This document shows positions 32,438 to 43,360 of a stretch of DNA of 64,000 nt, one piece after another. Origin of the DNA: Saturnia japonica (lineage: Eukaryota; Arthropoda; Insecta; Lepidoptera; Saturniidae); contig CM065312.1 of assembly GCA_033032175.1 (NCBI GenBank), forward strand, positions 1,860,001 to 1,924,000, in the 5' to 3' direction. Within the stretch, counting starts at the first letter, position 1, and each line of letters starts with the position of its first letter. Below the pieces are notes generated by a model. It worked only from the letters and a program-made list of their open reading frames with translations. It was not told the origin of the DNA and made no database searches. Both the position numbers and the translations under genes were made by a program.

Positions 32438-33474
32438 CGCCCGGTTTCCGAAAGGTTGATCATCACAAAAATTAACTAATCAACTGTCAAATCTCTTGTT
32501 AAGTGTATATTGAGTTGCTAAAAGCATGGTTAACTACTTTAATTTGATCAACAGTTCACTTGACAGATATGTCAAAATTTAGACTAAAATCGCTTGTCAA
32601 ACACCATTTTGGGTTTCTCGAAAGCTAGTTAAGTCATGATCATAGATTAATGTACTATCAAACGCGTTGTCAAGTAATCAGTGCTCCTTGACGAGTTAAC
32701 TATTGATTTAAGATGATTTTAGTTTATTTAAAACTAAAATTTTGTTATTAAACGATCATGTCTCTCACGGTTGCCAGCTTGAGCATTTCTAGCAGTGAAG
32801 CTATTTAACTGTTTCATAGTTCTTGGCACTTACGCGGTACTATTAAACTCTAACGCAATAACCTCCTAAGTTTCGTTTTTTTTTTGTTGTAAAAACTGCA
32901 TTAGTGCTCTTATTTTCTATGACATCTTTGTACCTGCAAACAAAGTCTATTGTAATATAAACGCACAATATACTGTATCTGCATAAACAAAACAAATATT
33001 TTCAATTATCAAGCCGTCAAACCTTTGTACAGTTATTCCATATGTAGGAACTTACCTTTGAATTAGTTCCAAAAGCTTACACTTTTATTTTTCAGTGAAA
33101 TTTTGCCCCGTGAACTCATTTTATAATTTTTGTAGTAAAATCACAATAATATAAACAAAGAATAGTAGGTATGTAATACACCTATCGTGTAATAAAAGCG
33201 GTAATTGTACTCGTCAGGATGCACAACTCATAAACAGCTGTTCGTTTTACAACAGATTTAACAGTTACGAATGAGCTATTGAATGTAAAGTTGAACGGTA
33301 TCCGCAATGTGACCATAATAAAAAAATAATATCAATGTCAAATCAAAATGATCATAGATTAGTAAATTTAACACTAATCAACGTTTCAGAAACTCAAACT
33401 AATTTGACAACGATGTCAAGTTGACAGCTGTGTCAGTTGAACGATAGTTTGATCAACCTTTCAGAAACCGGGTG
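32438..33474. mobile_element. PIF/Harbinger-like non-autonomous element, 1,037 bp
   Basis: The left end begins CGCCCGGTTTCCGAAAGG followed by TTGATCA. The reverse complement of the right end begins CACCCGGTTTCTGAAAGG followed by TTGATCA: two mismatches in 25 bp. TAA flanks both ends (32435-32437 and 33475-33477), the 3-bp duplication typical of PIF/Harbinger elements. The subterminal zones are rich in TTGACA/TGTCAA motifs in both orientations, as expected for transposase binding regions. No transposase frame is present, so mobility would need a partner element elsewhere. Confidence 0.8.
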
Positions 33475-33524
33475 TAAGAGTGCTATTATATTAAAGTCTA
33501 CAGTAACAAAGAATTGTCTAGATA

Positions 33525-33700
33525 TTTTGCATGGGGGAAGCGCTTATTCTAATGCTCGCTCGGCTAGTCTAAGTAGAAAATCTGTCGCCAAGCACCTATA
33601 AGCTGCACGTGAGAACCAGTTTCCACACAAGGCTTAGCGTGCTACTATCTTAGACCACATCGTCTCTGAAGATCAGCTGAGATTGTGGCCACAACGCAAA
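33525..33700 (+). mobile_element. tRNA-derived SINE, family S1, copy (head lost)
   Basis: It carries TAATGCTCGCTCGGCTAG, AAAATCTGTCGCCAAGCACC, AAGGCTTAGCGTGCTACTAT and GCTGAGATTGTGGCCACAAC in S1 order. Confidence 0.65.
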
Positions 33701-34431
33701 ATATATAACGATAAAAAAAACGATGTGAAAGCGTGCCCCGGTTCAAAGTATTTTACTGTGGTCATTTCTTTGGAAGTGAGTCCACTATTGATCATGTTTA
33801 GAAGAAAAAATAATGGCCAATACATGTGCTGGGCCTTTTATTACGCTTGCTCATAATAATTAATTATCGTTTTGAATGCAGGTATAATAAGGTGACGACC
33901 ACAAATATTTTCATTCTACAGCAGAGGGTTGTGGTATATTTTATGCGCTTTAATATGTATCGCAATATAAAACATGCTGTTTTTTTTGTGATAAGCGCAT
34001 TAACTCAAGTTGATGCAGTTGAAGTTGAAGCTGAATCTAAACACTACACTTTTATTGACCATAGAAATTGCACAACTCAAACATAGTGCATTTATGTCTA
34101 GCAAGCTATTAAATGCTAGAAAATAAGTTTGTACTTACTATAGACAGTCGAAGTTTTAGTTAATGCGTTTTTGAAAACTATAAAACCGGGTTAGACAAGA
34201 AATCATGGAATCTCACTTAGAGAAAGTCAAGGACTCAATTTCACCAAGAACCTTAGTTGATGCGTTTATCATACGCGCGGCAGTATGGTGATCGTGAACC
34301 GCGGTTGGACAATTGTTGTCTTTACCATCCACTCTATAATGTGGAACTCAGTGTTTTTATGAAACCAAGAAAATACTAATCATTTTATTTTAATAGAATT
34401 TACGATCGGAAACGTCATTTAATAGATGCCA
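33701..34431. other. Unassigned DNA
   Basis: The 86-residue plus frame at 33826-34086 shows no domain. No multi-copy repeat was found. Confidence 0.35.
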
Positions 34432-34439
34432 GGTTTAAC

Positions 34440-34820
34440 TAGGGTTGCCAACCCTACTAAATATATAATATAGTATCCTACTATATATGGTGTTCGACTA
34501 TTATATTTGTAAACAACATATAGGTACCTATAGCAGGCGAAACTAATATTTTAATTGGAAAAAAATTAGGCAACATTACCTATTTATTTCAAAATTTTTA
34601 AGCGTAAAACAGAACCTAGGCCGCAGCCTTTATTTATCTCTGAACGAGACTTGGCATGTCATTATTAATTTGATTATTTGTCATTATTATCATTCTTTGT
34701 CTATCAAGGAATAAAAAATAAAATATGTATTTGAAATCTACTACTTATGTATTTTTTGTTTATCTTGTTTATTAAAAATACTAGCTATACCTAATTGCTA
34801 TAAAAAAGTTGGCAACCCTA
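34440..34820. mobile_element. hAT-like MITE, 381 bp
   Basis: Perfect 13-bp terminal inverted repeats TAGGGTTGCCAAC are flanked by GGTTTAAC (34432-34439) and GGTGTAAC (34821-34828), an 8-bp duplication with one mismatch. An 8-bp duplication and a TAGGG-type terminus fit the hAT superfamily. The interior is AT-rich and non-coding. Confidence 0.7.
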
Positions 34821-34828
34821 GGTGTAAC

Positions 34829-35020
34829 ACCCGCTATAATAGAAATACCCATCACGGTTTTCATCCAGGACGGCAGGACACAGGGCCCTTCAAAAAGGGA
34901 TTTAAATATGATCTCCAAGGTCAGCAACATGGCTGTAATACTCCTGGTCTTGCAGTGGTCCATAAGCGACGGTAACCATTTACCATCGTGTGAGCCTATT
35001 CTGCCTGTTTACTGATCTTT
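34829..35020 (+). repeat. Possible LINE tail, family T-like
   Basis: This GC-richer block ends AGCGACGGTAACCATTTACC, ATCGTGTGAGCC, similar to the family T tail core. The 68-residue frame at 34809-35015 spans it and the opposite strand is also open, but no domain is recognisable. Confidence 0.35.
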
Positions 35021-35184
35021 AAAATAAAACAAATGACGAAGACTTACTGTACTACTCATCAGACACAGTGTCGTCACTTTGCCTTGTTGCTATAAATAAA
35101 AATACTACTTCTTTTTTTTTGGTTTTGGTGCGGCAAAAAAAAACAATTACCAGTGTCAATGTTTTTAATCCTTCGTAAAATTTT

Positions 35185-35400
35185 CCAATATACAAAGTTG
35201 GATCTTTTGATAATATGGTGGTTCCCTTGCCAGAACTATCTAGGGAGTTTTTGTGACATCTCAAAATGCATATTTTACACTTTATATTTATAATCCAGTT
35301 CACTTATGCACAACAACCAAACTAAATCACGCAAAATTCCACCAATATTACATAATATATAGGGTCAAAAACGTAAGTTAATGAATTAAAATTAAAAACC
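35185..35400. repeat. Dispersed repeat R6, copy 2
   Basis: It shares GCCAGAACTATCTAGGGAGT with the copy at 2180-2215. Its distal half (ACCAATATTACATAATATA, CGTAAGTTAATGAATTAAAA) is repeated in modified form at 35650-35745. Confidence 0.5.
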
Positions 35401-35609
35401 ACAACATATCACTTCAAGGTCCTGCCTAAAATACAACAAAAATACTTCGTGATCTAATTATCAGAAGAGACTGTAATCAAAAACTTTGATGTAACGTTGA
35501 TAACCGAATTAATTTCAAAGGAAATAACATAAATGTGCTTTTAGTTAAATACTTATACAAAAACAGATTAAAATTGTTTTTGTTATTTTGTGGAAACTTT
35601 AAACGCTTT

Positions 35610-35770
35610 AAAGTTATTATTTATAATCTACCTACTCCACTTGTGCACATTACTCAAACTACGTCACAGAAAATACCGCCAAAATTACATAATATAGGAG
35701 CTAAATAACATAAGTTCACGAATTAAAATAAAAACCAGCACATGGCAGATTAAGATCTCGCTAAAAACTT
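35610..35770. repeat. Dispersed repeat R6, partial copy 3
   Basis: CACTTGTGCACATTACTCAA, CGCCAAAATTACATAATATA and ACATAAGTTCACGAATTAAA follow the same order as 35295-35385. This suggests a local direct duplication about 340 bp apart. Confidence 0.5.
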
Positions 35771-35939
35771 TACTATTCGAGTGTAACCCTTTGTCTCCCG
35801 ACGTCACGAAAATATACGTAAAATTGGCATAAATGCCAGAGCCACGATAACTAACTTATTAAGCCAATAAGTAATTATGTAAGGCAAGAAGGTAAAATCA
35901 ATAGCGAAAGCTACAAAAAAAAATCAAAATAAATTTATC

Positions 35940-36050
35940 GACTCTATCAAATAACAAGACAATTTTTAACAAAAAAGATAAGTAATTTCAATGATTTTGA
36001 AAAGTTCCCATGTGTATCTTCGAAATTCAAAGTCGCCCTTAATGACAGAA
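35940..36050 (-). repeat. Dispersed repeat R3, partial copy
   Basis: CAAGACAATTTTTAACAAAA, ATTTCAATGATTTTGAAAAG and TGTATCTTCGAA match the start of R3 at 2565-2630. R6 followed by R3 repeats the order seen at 2155-2750. Confidence 0.6.
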
Positions 36051-36597
36051 TCGCTGGTAGCTTATCGCTTGTACACTAAGCGCGGCGTCATTTGATGTCG
36101 CTCAGAAAATGACTGTCAGTCCGCATTGACATCTAAATGAGTCACTTATGTGCTGTAGTGGCCGCAATAATTGCACACTACATGTCATGTACTAGTCACT
36201 GGTCACATTCGAGCGCGAACTTAACAAATATGTACCTTTATTTGTTACTGTAGTGGAGAAAACATGAAAAAGTAGTTTGAATGACGTATGTTTATCGCAA
36301 ACATAATAGTTATGACTTGGTTGATATTAGAATTATAATATTATAATTATAACGTAAAAAATAAATACGAAGTGGGCTAAAGGTTTGCTGGAAAAATAAT
36401 GATTATGTAACTTAAAATGTTGTGGTAGATAAACTTGGAAATATCAACAGAATATAAAAAGTTTCATAAAATGTTCTACAGTTTTATCGTGCCGTTTTTT
36501 TAACATTTCTTTTAACTATGTTTAACGTGATTTTTAAATTGATCTTGAAACGATAATTTTTTATCGTTTTTGGTTTAGCTTTATAGCTACAACTTTC

Positions 36598-36860
36598 TTA
36601 AGTGACGATGTGGTCCGAGATGGTAGAAGACCGACTCTTAATTGCATCTGCGGGAACACACCTATTGGTGTTTGGCGATAGAGTTTCAACTCGAGAGTGG
36701 CAGCTAGCCAGGCGGGTAATAGAAAAAGCCCTACTACCATGCTATGATTTCATCACGATGTTTTCCTTCGCCGAAAGCTCAGAGTCATTGCCGGGATTCG
36801 AACTTACGCCGGTCGACGCGACATTCACACACGCTATCACTGAGCCATCAATGCTTCGAA
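36598..36860 (-). mobile_element. tRNA-derived SINE, family S1, full-length copy
   Basis: The minus strand has an A box (TGGCTCAGTGA, complement at 36837-36847) and a B box (GTTCGAATCC, complement at 36794-36803), then the S1 body to the tail at 36600. A 107-residue plus frame over it is a shadow. Confidence 0.8.
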
Positions 36861-36867
36861 TGCAATA

Positions 36868-36990
36868 CAATGGTGGTAGAGCATTTTCTAAAAGCCACTC
36901 TGGCTATTTACCGCTGTCAACATAGAAGTCTGTAGACAAGCACGGTCTATTCCGGCAGTAGAACTTGAGAGGTGGGAGCCAGTCCCTCTA
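36868..36990 (+). mobile_element. tRNA-derived SINE, family S1, partial copy head-to-head with the previous one
   Basis: It contains AATGGTGGTAGAGCATTTTC, AGAAGTCTGTAGACAAGCAC, CTATTCCGGCAGTAGAACTT and GGGAGCCAGTCCCTC. It faces away from the minus copy ending at 36860. Confidence 0.65.
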
Positions 36991-37009
36991 GAATTAGCTT
37001 ATTATTAAC

Positions 37010-37150
37010 TTAACTATGTAACTTGGAACGTAAACATTATCTAAATACAAAATATCATCCAAATCGTTGTAGCCGTTTCCGAGAAACCAATTACACATAG
37101 GTATAATATAATATATATACCTACAAGAATAACTCTAATAGTACTAAATA
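37010..37150 (-). repeat. Dispersed repeat R2, copy 3
   Basis: CCAAATCGTTGTAGCCGTTT followed by CCGAGAAACCAATTACA is the reverse complement of the core of copies 1 and 2. Confidence 0.65.
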
Positions 37151-37600
37151 GATTGATTAGTTTTACAAATGCCAAGTTCATCTAATCAAAATCACCATTA
37201 AAGTGACCATTAAAACGATACCGAATCTTTATATTGTGTGTTTTAAGTCTGAGGAGAGATCTCGTCTCATTCTGTGGCTACTTTCCACCAACACATTACT
37301 CGCCATCGCCAGTGAGTTCATTCTCACACATTGAAATTTAAATAATATAAATATGGGGAACACAGTTTCACACACGGCCATTTCATTCCAAACTAAGCAA
37401 AGCTTTTATTATGGTAACAAAACCGCTGATATACATACATATAATAGATATTTAACACCCAGAAACACAACTGACAATTATGCTTATCACGCAAAAGTTA
37501 GTTATGTCATCGAACCCGTGACCTTTCAGTTCAATATTAGGGCTTAAAACCACTGCGTCACGTGGCCTGTCAAATATAACTCTGGTCAATGTACTGGTCG
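37151..37600. other. Unassigned DNA
   Basis: Two short plus frames (64 and 80 residues) lie in or next to this region; the first has no motif. Confidence 0.35.
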
Positions 37601-37609
37601 CAGACAGTA

Positions 37610-37830
37610 CGATTTCAGAGGTGTTTCATTTCGCGGAAGCTCCGGATGTGGACAGAGTTTCCTACTGAAGTTTTCCCAGTTCACTACAGTATGGTGTTCT
37701 TTAAAAGGGAGCAAATTATGCTTCTGTTGTTGCAAGCACTCATAGGCTGCGGTGATCGCTTCCCATCAGGCGGACCACATGATTGTTTGCCACCATCGTG
37801 CTACTTAAAAAATATTAAAAATATAAATTA
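37610..37830 (+). pseudogene. LINE C-terminal remnant with family T tail
   Basis: The frame at 37589-37831 reads EFPTEVFPVHYSMVFFKRE and then the translated tail GCGDRFPSGGPHDCLPPS. The nucleotide tail GATCGCTTCCCATCAGGCGG, ATTGTTTGCCACC is the family T core. It links this tail to a LINE protein C-terminus. Confidence 0.55.
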
Positions 37831-37946
37831 GGTATTGCAATACCTTTGTGTAAAGGACATCAGATACGCGATATAAACGGTATTGGCGTACCTAAAGTAA
37901 ATAAAATAAACTTAATACATTTTTACAAATGTTACGAAATCAATAA

Positions 37947-38792
37947 AATGACCTTATAAACTCATTCAAAACTAAATGTCTAGCATACGCTGATGATTTA
38001 AAGGTCTACCATAATATTCTATCATATGAAGATTGTATTGATTTACAAAATGACATTAATCATTTGCATCTTTGGTGTACTCGAAATAACATGACATTAA
38101 ATATTCAAAAGTGTAATTTGATTACTTTTACGAAAAAACGGTCTCCAATAGTGTATCCTTATAAAATAAACAATACATTGTTACAGCGTCAGAATACAGT
38201 AAAGGATCTTGGTGTATGGTTTGATTCAAAACTAGCCTATACGTACCACTATGACTACATCACATCCAAAGCTAACAAAGTTATGGGTTTTATATTTAGA
38301 ATGTCAAGACCATTTAAAGATCCTGCTACATTAATAACTTTGTTTATGACATTGGTTAGAAGCATCCTGGAGTATTGTTCGGTGGTATGGAATCCATACT
38401 ATCACATACACAATGACAGGATCGAAGCTATCCAAAGACGTTTTGTACGTTATTTAGCATCAAAATGTGGACTGAGGCGTAAACTACCTTCATATGAAAC
38501 TAGGCTAAATCACTTTGGTATCAAAACACTGTCATCCAGACGTAGCTTTAGCTCATATTCTATTCTACATAAAATAATCAATGCCAAATGGGATACAACA
38601 GAGTTGTTAAGCCAACTATCAATAACCACAAGAGTAAACCGGAATCAAAGTATCTTCCACGTTCCATATTGCTCAAATAATGTCTCATACTATAATCCGT
38701 TATACAGAATGTGCAGAGAATACAATGATAATGCCAGGGTTTTGGACATATTTGATAGAAATATAAGCAGTAGTTTTCAATCATCTGATTAA
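37947..38792 (+). CDS. Reverse transcriptase C-terminal half (non-LTR), open
   Basis: An uninterrupted frame of about 281 codons starts right after a stop at 37944. It begins NDLINSFKTKCLAYADDLKV: the YADD (37986-37997) is the catalytic motif C of the reverse-transcriptase palm, and NDL is the usual block just before it. It continues with the thumb-like LGVWFDSKL, RSILEYCSVVWNPYY and IQRRFVRYL, and a family-specific C-terminus ending in a TAA stop. The enzyme would copy element RNA into DNA at a nicked target. Fingers, most of the palm, and the endonuclease are missing, so this fragment cannot work alone. The absence of stops or frameshifts over 846 bp indicates a recent insertion or weak decay compared with all other LINE fragments in the window. 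Clade assignment (CR1 or jockey group) is tentative. Confidence 0.8.
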   Translation, partial: NDLINSFKTKCLAYADDLKVYHNILSYEDCIDLQNDINHLHLWCTRNNMTLNIQKCNLITFTKKRSPIVYPYKINNTLLQRQNTVKDLGVWFDSKLAYTYHYDYITSKANKVMGFIFRMSRPFKDPATLITLFMTLVRSILEYCSVVWNPYYHIHNDRIEAIQRRFVRYLASKCGLRRKLPSYETRLNHFGIKTLSSRRSFSSYSILHKIINAKWDTTELLSQLSITTRVNRNQSIFHVPYCSNNVSYYNPLYRMCREYNDNARVLDIFDRNISSSFQSSD

Positions 38793-39046
38793 TCTTTTGA
38801 TTTTATTTGGAGAAGCTATTTATGCGCTAAAACTTTATGTAGTTTTTCTAATATAATTAATTGAATTATTTTGTATTATTTTTATTTTTTTCTTTATTCT
38901 TTGTATTTTGTTTGTAAAATTAAATGTTGTGCCCAACTATAATAGGAAAGCAAATTTAGTTCTATAAGTTACTATTGTTAATGTGTATTTTGTGTTTTAG
39001 TTTGGTTTCTGTTGTTGAGCCATAATAAATAAATAAATAAATAAAT
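37947..39046 (+). mobile_element. 5'-truncated non-LTR retrotransposon (CR1/jockey-like)
   Basis: The reverse-transcriptase C-terminal half (next entry) is followed by a 3' untranslated region of about 230 bp and an (AATA)n tail at 39024-39046. 5' truncation within the polymerase domain and a short tandem tail are typical results of target-primed reverse transcription. The target duplication could not be delimited. Confidence 0.8.
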
Positions 39047-39709
39047 CATGAAAACTCATTTCCACAAATTCCTTTCACATCACTTTGATTTCTAGTCCAA
39101 TTACTAAGAAAAACAGCGGGCGATTACCAACAAAACAATGCTCGACATTGACGCATTATTCCTCTGTGACGTCTGGCATAACATCCCAATATTCAAACAC
39201 AAATTCTTTTAACGAATCTCTACTCTAACTTAATCGTAAAAGGTTAAAGTTCCCTTGAGAAGGTTTACCCGAGTTGAGACGTTTCGTGCGATATAACAAT
39301 AAGGGAGCTTATTAAGGTCTTCTAAGCCCGCTGCGTGTGAACGGGCGTGTGTTTTTGACAAACACAGGAAATTTCTGACCACAACGGTATTGTATTGGTG
39401 ACTGATGGCGACAACTCGTGATAAATATTATTATGTCTTGAAACGAAATTAGTTCGTCCAGGTGCCGCGATGCCGGTGAGATATTGGAAGGGATAACATG
39501 TTTGTTGTATTATTTTTTTACCATTGTTTGACGTGACACGATTCTCTCGCATTCGCAAATATTTAATTCCAAATTATAGTATGTCTTCATTTCGACCTAC
39601 AATCGACGACAATTTTTCACTTCTTTAACATGTTTGATAGGCGGAAATGATAACATGGGTCAGTAGTTTATTAAAAAGACGGGTCGATCGACTTGGGTTC
39701 TAATTCTAG
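39047..39709. other. Unassigned DNA
   Basis: A 78-residue minus frame (39322-39558) has no motif. No multi-copy repeat. Confidence 0.4.
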
Positions 39710-39865
39710 AATAACAAAAACATCGTGATAGAAACCTATACCTAGGTGTGTTCCGGCAACTGCAGCCAGTTTTCCCACTAGGCATAGCGATTCACCATCT
39801 TGGGCCACATTGTCACTTAATATCACGTGATATTGCGGCCATAACGCTAAAGCTAGACGCTTAAA
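39710..39865 (+). mobile_element. tRNA-derived SINE, family S1, 3' half
   Basis: GTGTTCCGGCAACTGCAG, CACTAGGCATAGCGATTCAC, ATCTTGGGCCACATTGTCAC and GTGATATTGCGGCCATAACG follow S1 order. Confidence 0.7.
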
Positions 39866-40904
39866 AAGATCTAAGTTACTCTCAATTCGCGCCTAAAGAA
39901 GTTTCACTACAAAACCGTATTTTTACAAAAAAAAAATAAGTTGATGTATACAATTTCTAACTTTTTGTAAGCCATGTTTGTATTATAAAACTTAAATATG
40001 TAGAATAAAATTGAACCTACCTACATGGGTTTTCAATTAGGATGTAATCGAATCTGCTTAACGCGAAACCAACAACACATTACAATCCTGCAAATTAAAG
40101 AAAACGACAACAATGAAGTCTTAATGAACAATCAGCGACATCTCGGATTTCACATTACAATGATACGCACTTCTACTGGCTGTATCGCGTCGCGTTCCGT
40201 TTCACGTGAGACGATTCAATCGGCGAATGGAAATGAACGGCGAATGAATGAGACAGGTTAGCTGCGAGCTGCGAGTCTGCGACCTCGTTCGCAGAGAGAC
40301 AAAGGTTAACGTGCATTATAAATAAAATAATTAGTACGAGTGTTGAATCACTTAGCATTACCCATAATAATTGATATTTGAATAGGATTTATATTTGATG
40401 TCGGCCGTTGGTTTAAATTATAAGCTTATAGCGGCTTTATAATAATTAAAGTATCAGTAAACATTAATCGTATTTTTACACTAATTTTAGGGTTTTATGG
40501 TAACTATTTTAGTAGTCTCTTTTTTTAATTTTAATAAATATCTATACTATTATGTAAAACACATATTTACACAATTTTAAAAGTTTGCTATGCTAATGCT
40601 AATAAATTTGAAGTTGGTAAATAGTTTGGTCGGTTAGGGAATTGGTTTAACCAATAAATAATCTATGTTTGTGTCTTTCGTTCAGTCTGAGAGGTCCGTT
40701 CAATATGGACCCATTTGACAAACGAATAGGTTTGTTGGACCAGTATAATCAACTGAGTGGTATTAAGAAGTTTTTTTGGTTTACGTTGAAAGGTATCGAA
40801 TCAGAAGTCATTCAAGAGTCACATGTGTTATGAAACAAATATAATATAATAAACATAACATAATTTTGACATACAGCATTATGTCATATTATCTAAAAAA
40901 AGAA
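39866..40904. other. Unassigned DNA with a GC-richer patch
   Basis: The patch 40140-40310 includes a CACGTG E-box (40203-40208) and a GCTGCGAG direct repeat (40261-40275). It has no supported frame. The rest is AT-rich. Confidence 0.35.
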
Positions 40905-41050
40905 AAGAAAAAGGAAATCACCTATGTAGGTAAACTTAGAATATAAAACATTATCGAAATACAAAATTTACAAATCGTTGCGAGCCGTTTCTGAGAAACC
41001 AATTACATATATATAAAAATAGCTTCCTTGGGCAATAATACTAATAAATA
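40905..41050 (-). repeat. Dispersed repeat R2, copy 4
   Basis: CAAATCGTTGCGAGCCGTTT and CTGAGAAACCAATTACATAT match copy 3. Confidence 0.65.
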
Positions 41051-41381
41051 AATAATGATCATTTATAATACTTAGTTTAGCAAAAATGTATATTGTAATT
41101 TAATATAGAGAACTCTTATGTGCGAATAGCAATATCTTCTGTTCTCTGTTACACAACCCTCATACGTTCCTTCATTCAAGCGTTCAAATATCTAAACAAG
41201 CTTCTTGATTCATTAAGGTCTAAAGAGCTAAAGAGCTGAGGAACCAGGAAGCTTTTCAAAGATCCAATACAAAACTCAGCGAATCAATCGTGATTCGTGA
41301 CCAACCGGTGATTATTTTAGTTCATCAATTACAAACAACGCATACCTACTTACTAGAGATATCGACACTCAATTATGATTA

Positions 41382-41748
41382 CTAGCTATCGCCCTAAGGT
41401 CGAAATTTGACCAGCGTCTTTTTGATCATAGACTATTTTCTGTTTGACATTTGCACTATTCATGAACCTAAACAATGAGTATTATCTACATCACTTGCTG
41501 TTACTTTCCTTTGAGTGACAATGTCAATATTTTGGGAGGTCTAAGTTCAACGGCACTGGTCAGGTTAGCTTTTCGCAGTATTGATTTATTTAATTTAATA
41601 TATTAGTAACAGATATTAAAGATAAATTTTAGCTTTCTGCACTCCTTCTCAATATAAACTTTAATCATGCCAAATTTCACAGCCTTCAGTGCACGCAATA
41701 CGCTTAAAAAGGGGTAGAAAGCTTTCGCTTCACGTATTAATATATAGA
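41382..41748 (-). mobile_element. Non-autonomous Helitron, family A, copy 2
   Basis: The plus strand starts CTAGCTATCGCCCTAAGG and ends TATTAATATATAGA, flanked by A on the left and T on the right as expected for a reversed Helitron between A and T. It is 367 bp and collinear with 25344-25704. Confidence 0.8.
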
Positions 41749-42384
41749 TAATCATTCCTCACTTGATAACTATAGTCTTTAAACATAACAAAGAGCAAAG
41801 AGATCGGTCTACAACTTGTCTGAAAGTTTATAACTTGTACCAAATTATATTATAATAATCGACGTTTGAATGGCATGTCTGTAGCGTTAACAAGGCGTAT
41901 AGCGGCTATCAAATATCACTCAACAGCTTTAAACTGTCGGTATGAATAAAAACAAATCATTATAAATGCCCTTTTCATGCCATTAACAGAGTTGAATAGG
42001 CTTATTGTTTTTTAATTCAGATTCATTTGCATCTGATACGGGCCAGTTAGATAAGAAAGGTTTCAGGTGTAATTATAATATGAATGCGTTTGAATTTAAC
42101 GAATATTTAATAATCTTTTTGTTAATACAACTGCAAAGGCTAAAACGGCTATTTGATTAGTTTGAATGAAAATAAACATTGATAAATAGCGAACGATATT
42201 CGGATGAACTATATGTTTAAAATTAATAAAAATAAAACTTCCTTTTTATTTATTGTTAGTTTATTTATGGTCTTAAGTCACCATTAAGAATCGATTACCT
42301 CGTCTTTTTAATTGTTATCGATTGAAAATTGCTGAACGAGGCCATATGATTTCTATGCCTTACCCCACATAACTGATTACGTCT
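41749..42384. other. Unassigned AT-rich DNA
   Basis: No frame or multi-copy repeat. Confidence 0.4.
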
Positions 42385-42640
42385 GTACACAATTTTAATA
42401 ACAAAAAAGAAAACCAACTTCAATGATTTTGAAGAGTTACCTGGTGGTGTATTTTGGAAGTCGAAGGTCCAAAGCCAATTAAATTAAAATTAGATCAACC
42501 TTGAGGTATTCACTTTCCAACGAAAAATCAATCATATAATTCGGTCTTTAAACAAAAAAATTATGGCTGAACATACATTAAAAAAAATACATTCGAATTC
42601 AGTAACGTCCGTCTTTTTCTGAAATCGGTTAAAAAGTTCT
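42385..42640 (-). repeat. Dispersed repeat R3, near-complete copy
   Basis: It includes AAAACCAACTTCAATGATTT, TTTTGGAAGTCGAAGGTCCA, ATTAGATCAACCTTGAGG, TTTCCAACGAAAAATCAATC and CATTCGAATTCAGTAACG, ending CTGAAATCGGTTAAAA. It is the reference copy used to see the interruption at 2751-3002. Confidence 0.65.
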
Positions 42641-43069
42641 CTATTGGAATGTATACTATATGTACATGTTTTTATTTAAGTCTGTCTTGTACGTTATAGG
42701 TATACATAACATAATGACAAGAAACATTTGAACGGGCCGGCTGCGGCATGATACCTGCGTCTGACGTTGAATTACAGATCCCACGAATCGCTGATGTCAT
42801 TGGATTGAACTACGCCCAGCTGACCCATCAGGTACAGTGCCGCCATTTTGCCGTGCTAGAGGGTTCTGTGATTGTACAGCTACATTTACAAAAACAATTA
42901 CTGAAGAAAACACCGAACAAATTCTAACGAAAAGATCTACTATATGAGGGAAAAACTTAACTTTGCTGTTGGAAAACTGTTGTCTCCATACATCGACATA
43001 ATTATAACTCGGTCAGTTTATCAATTGCAAATAAGATTGCAATCGCATTTTTTTAAATGTAAGTGATGT
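42641..43069. other. Unassigned DNA with a moderately GC-rich patch
   Basis: The patch 42735-42890 contains CGGGCCGGCTGCGGCATGAT and CAGTGCCGCCATTTTGCC but no frame and no second copy. Confidence 0.35.
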
Positions 43070-43360
43070 CACTACAAATTTACGATTTACGGATTTTTTC
43101 CTTTACTTGTGCTATATGGCATTGATTCTTGCCAAATTTCATTATTCTAAGTTAACCGGAAGTACCCTATAGGATTTTATTCCCTTTGCCAGTATTAATA
43201 TGCGACATAAACGCGTATCTTTTGAATTTTTCACAGCTCCAAGGGATTGCAGACCTGAGTATTTGATATTAGTTTCAACTTGACACCTCCAGGCGCTCTT
43301 GAGGAAAAGGGTCTTGACAGATAGACTTTTCCTTTTAAGGTACGGAACCTTAAAAAGATA
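43070..43360 (+). repeat. Probable dispersed repeat ending in an inverted repeat
   Basis: The block has GTTAACCGGAAGTACCCTAT, GACAGATAGACTTTTCC and a terminal TTTTAAGGT-ACGGA-ACCTTAAAA hairpin (43333-43355). A repeat with this order is familiar from lepidopteran genomes. No second copy in this window. Confidence 0.4.

Noticed and set aside
36602..36925. 107-residue plus frame
   Set aside because: It is the opposite strand of a full-length SINE with A and B boxes.
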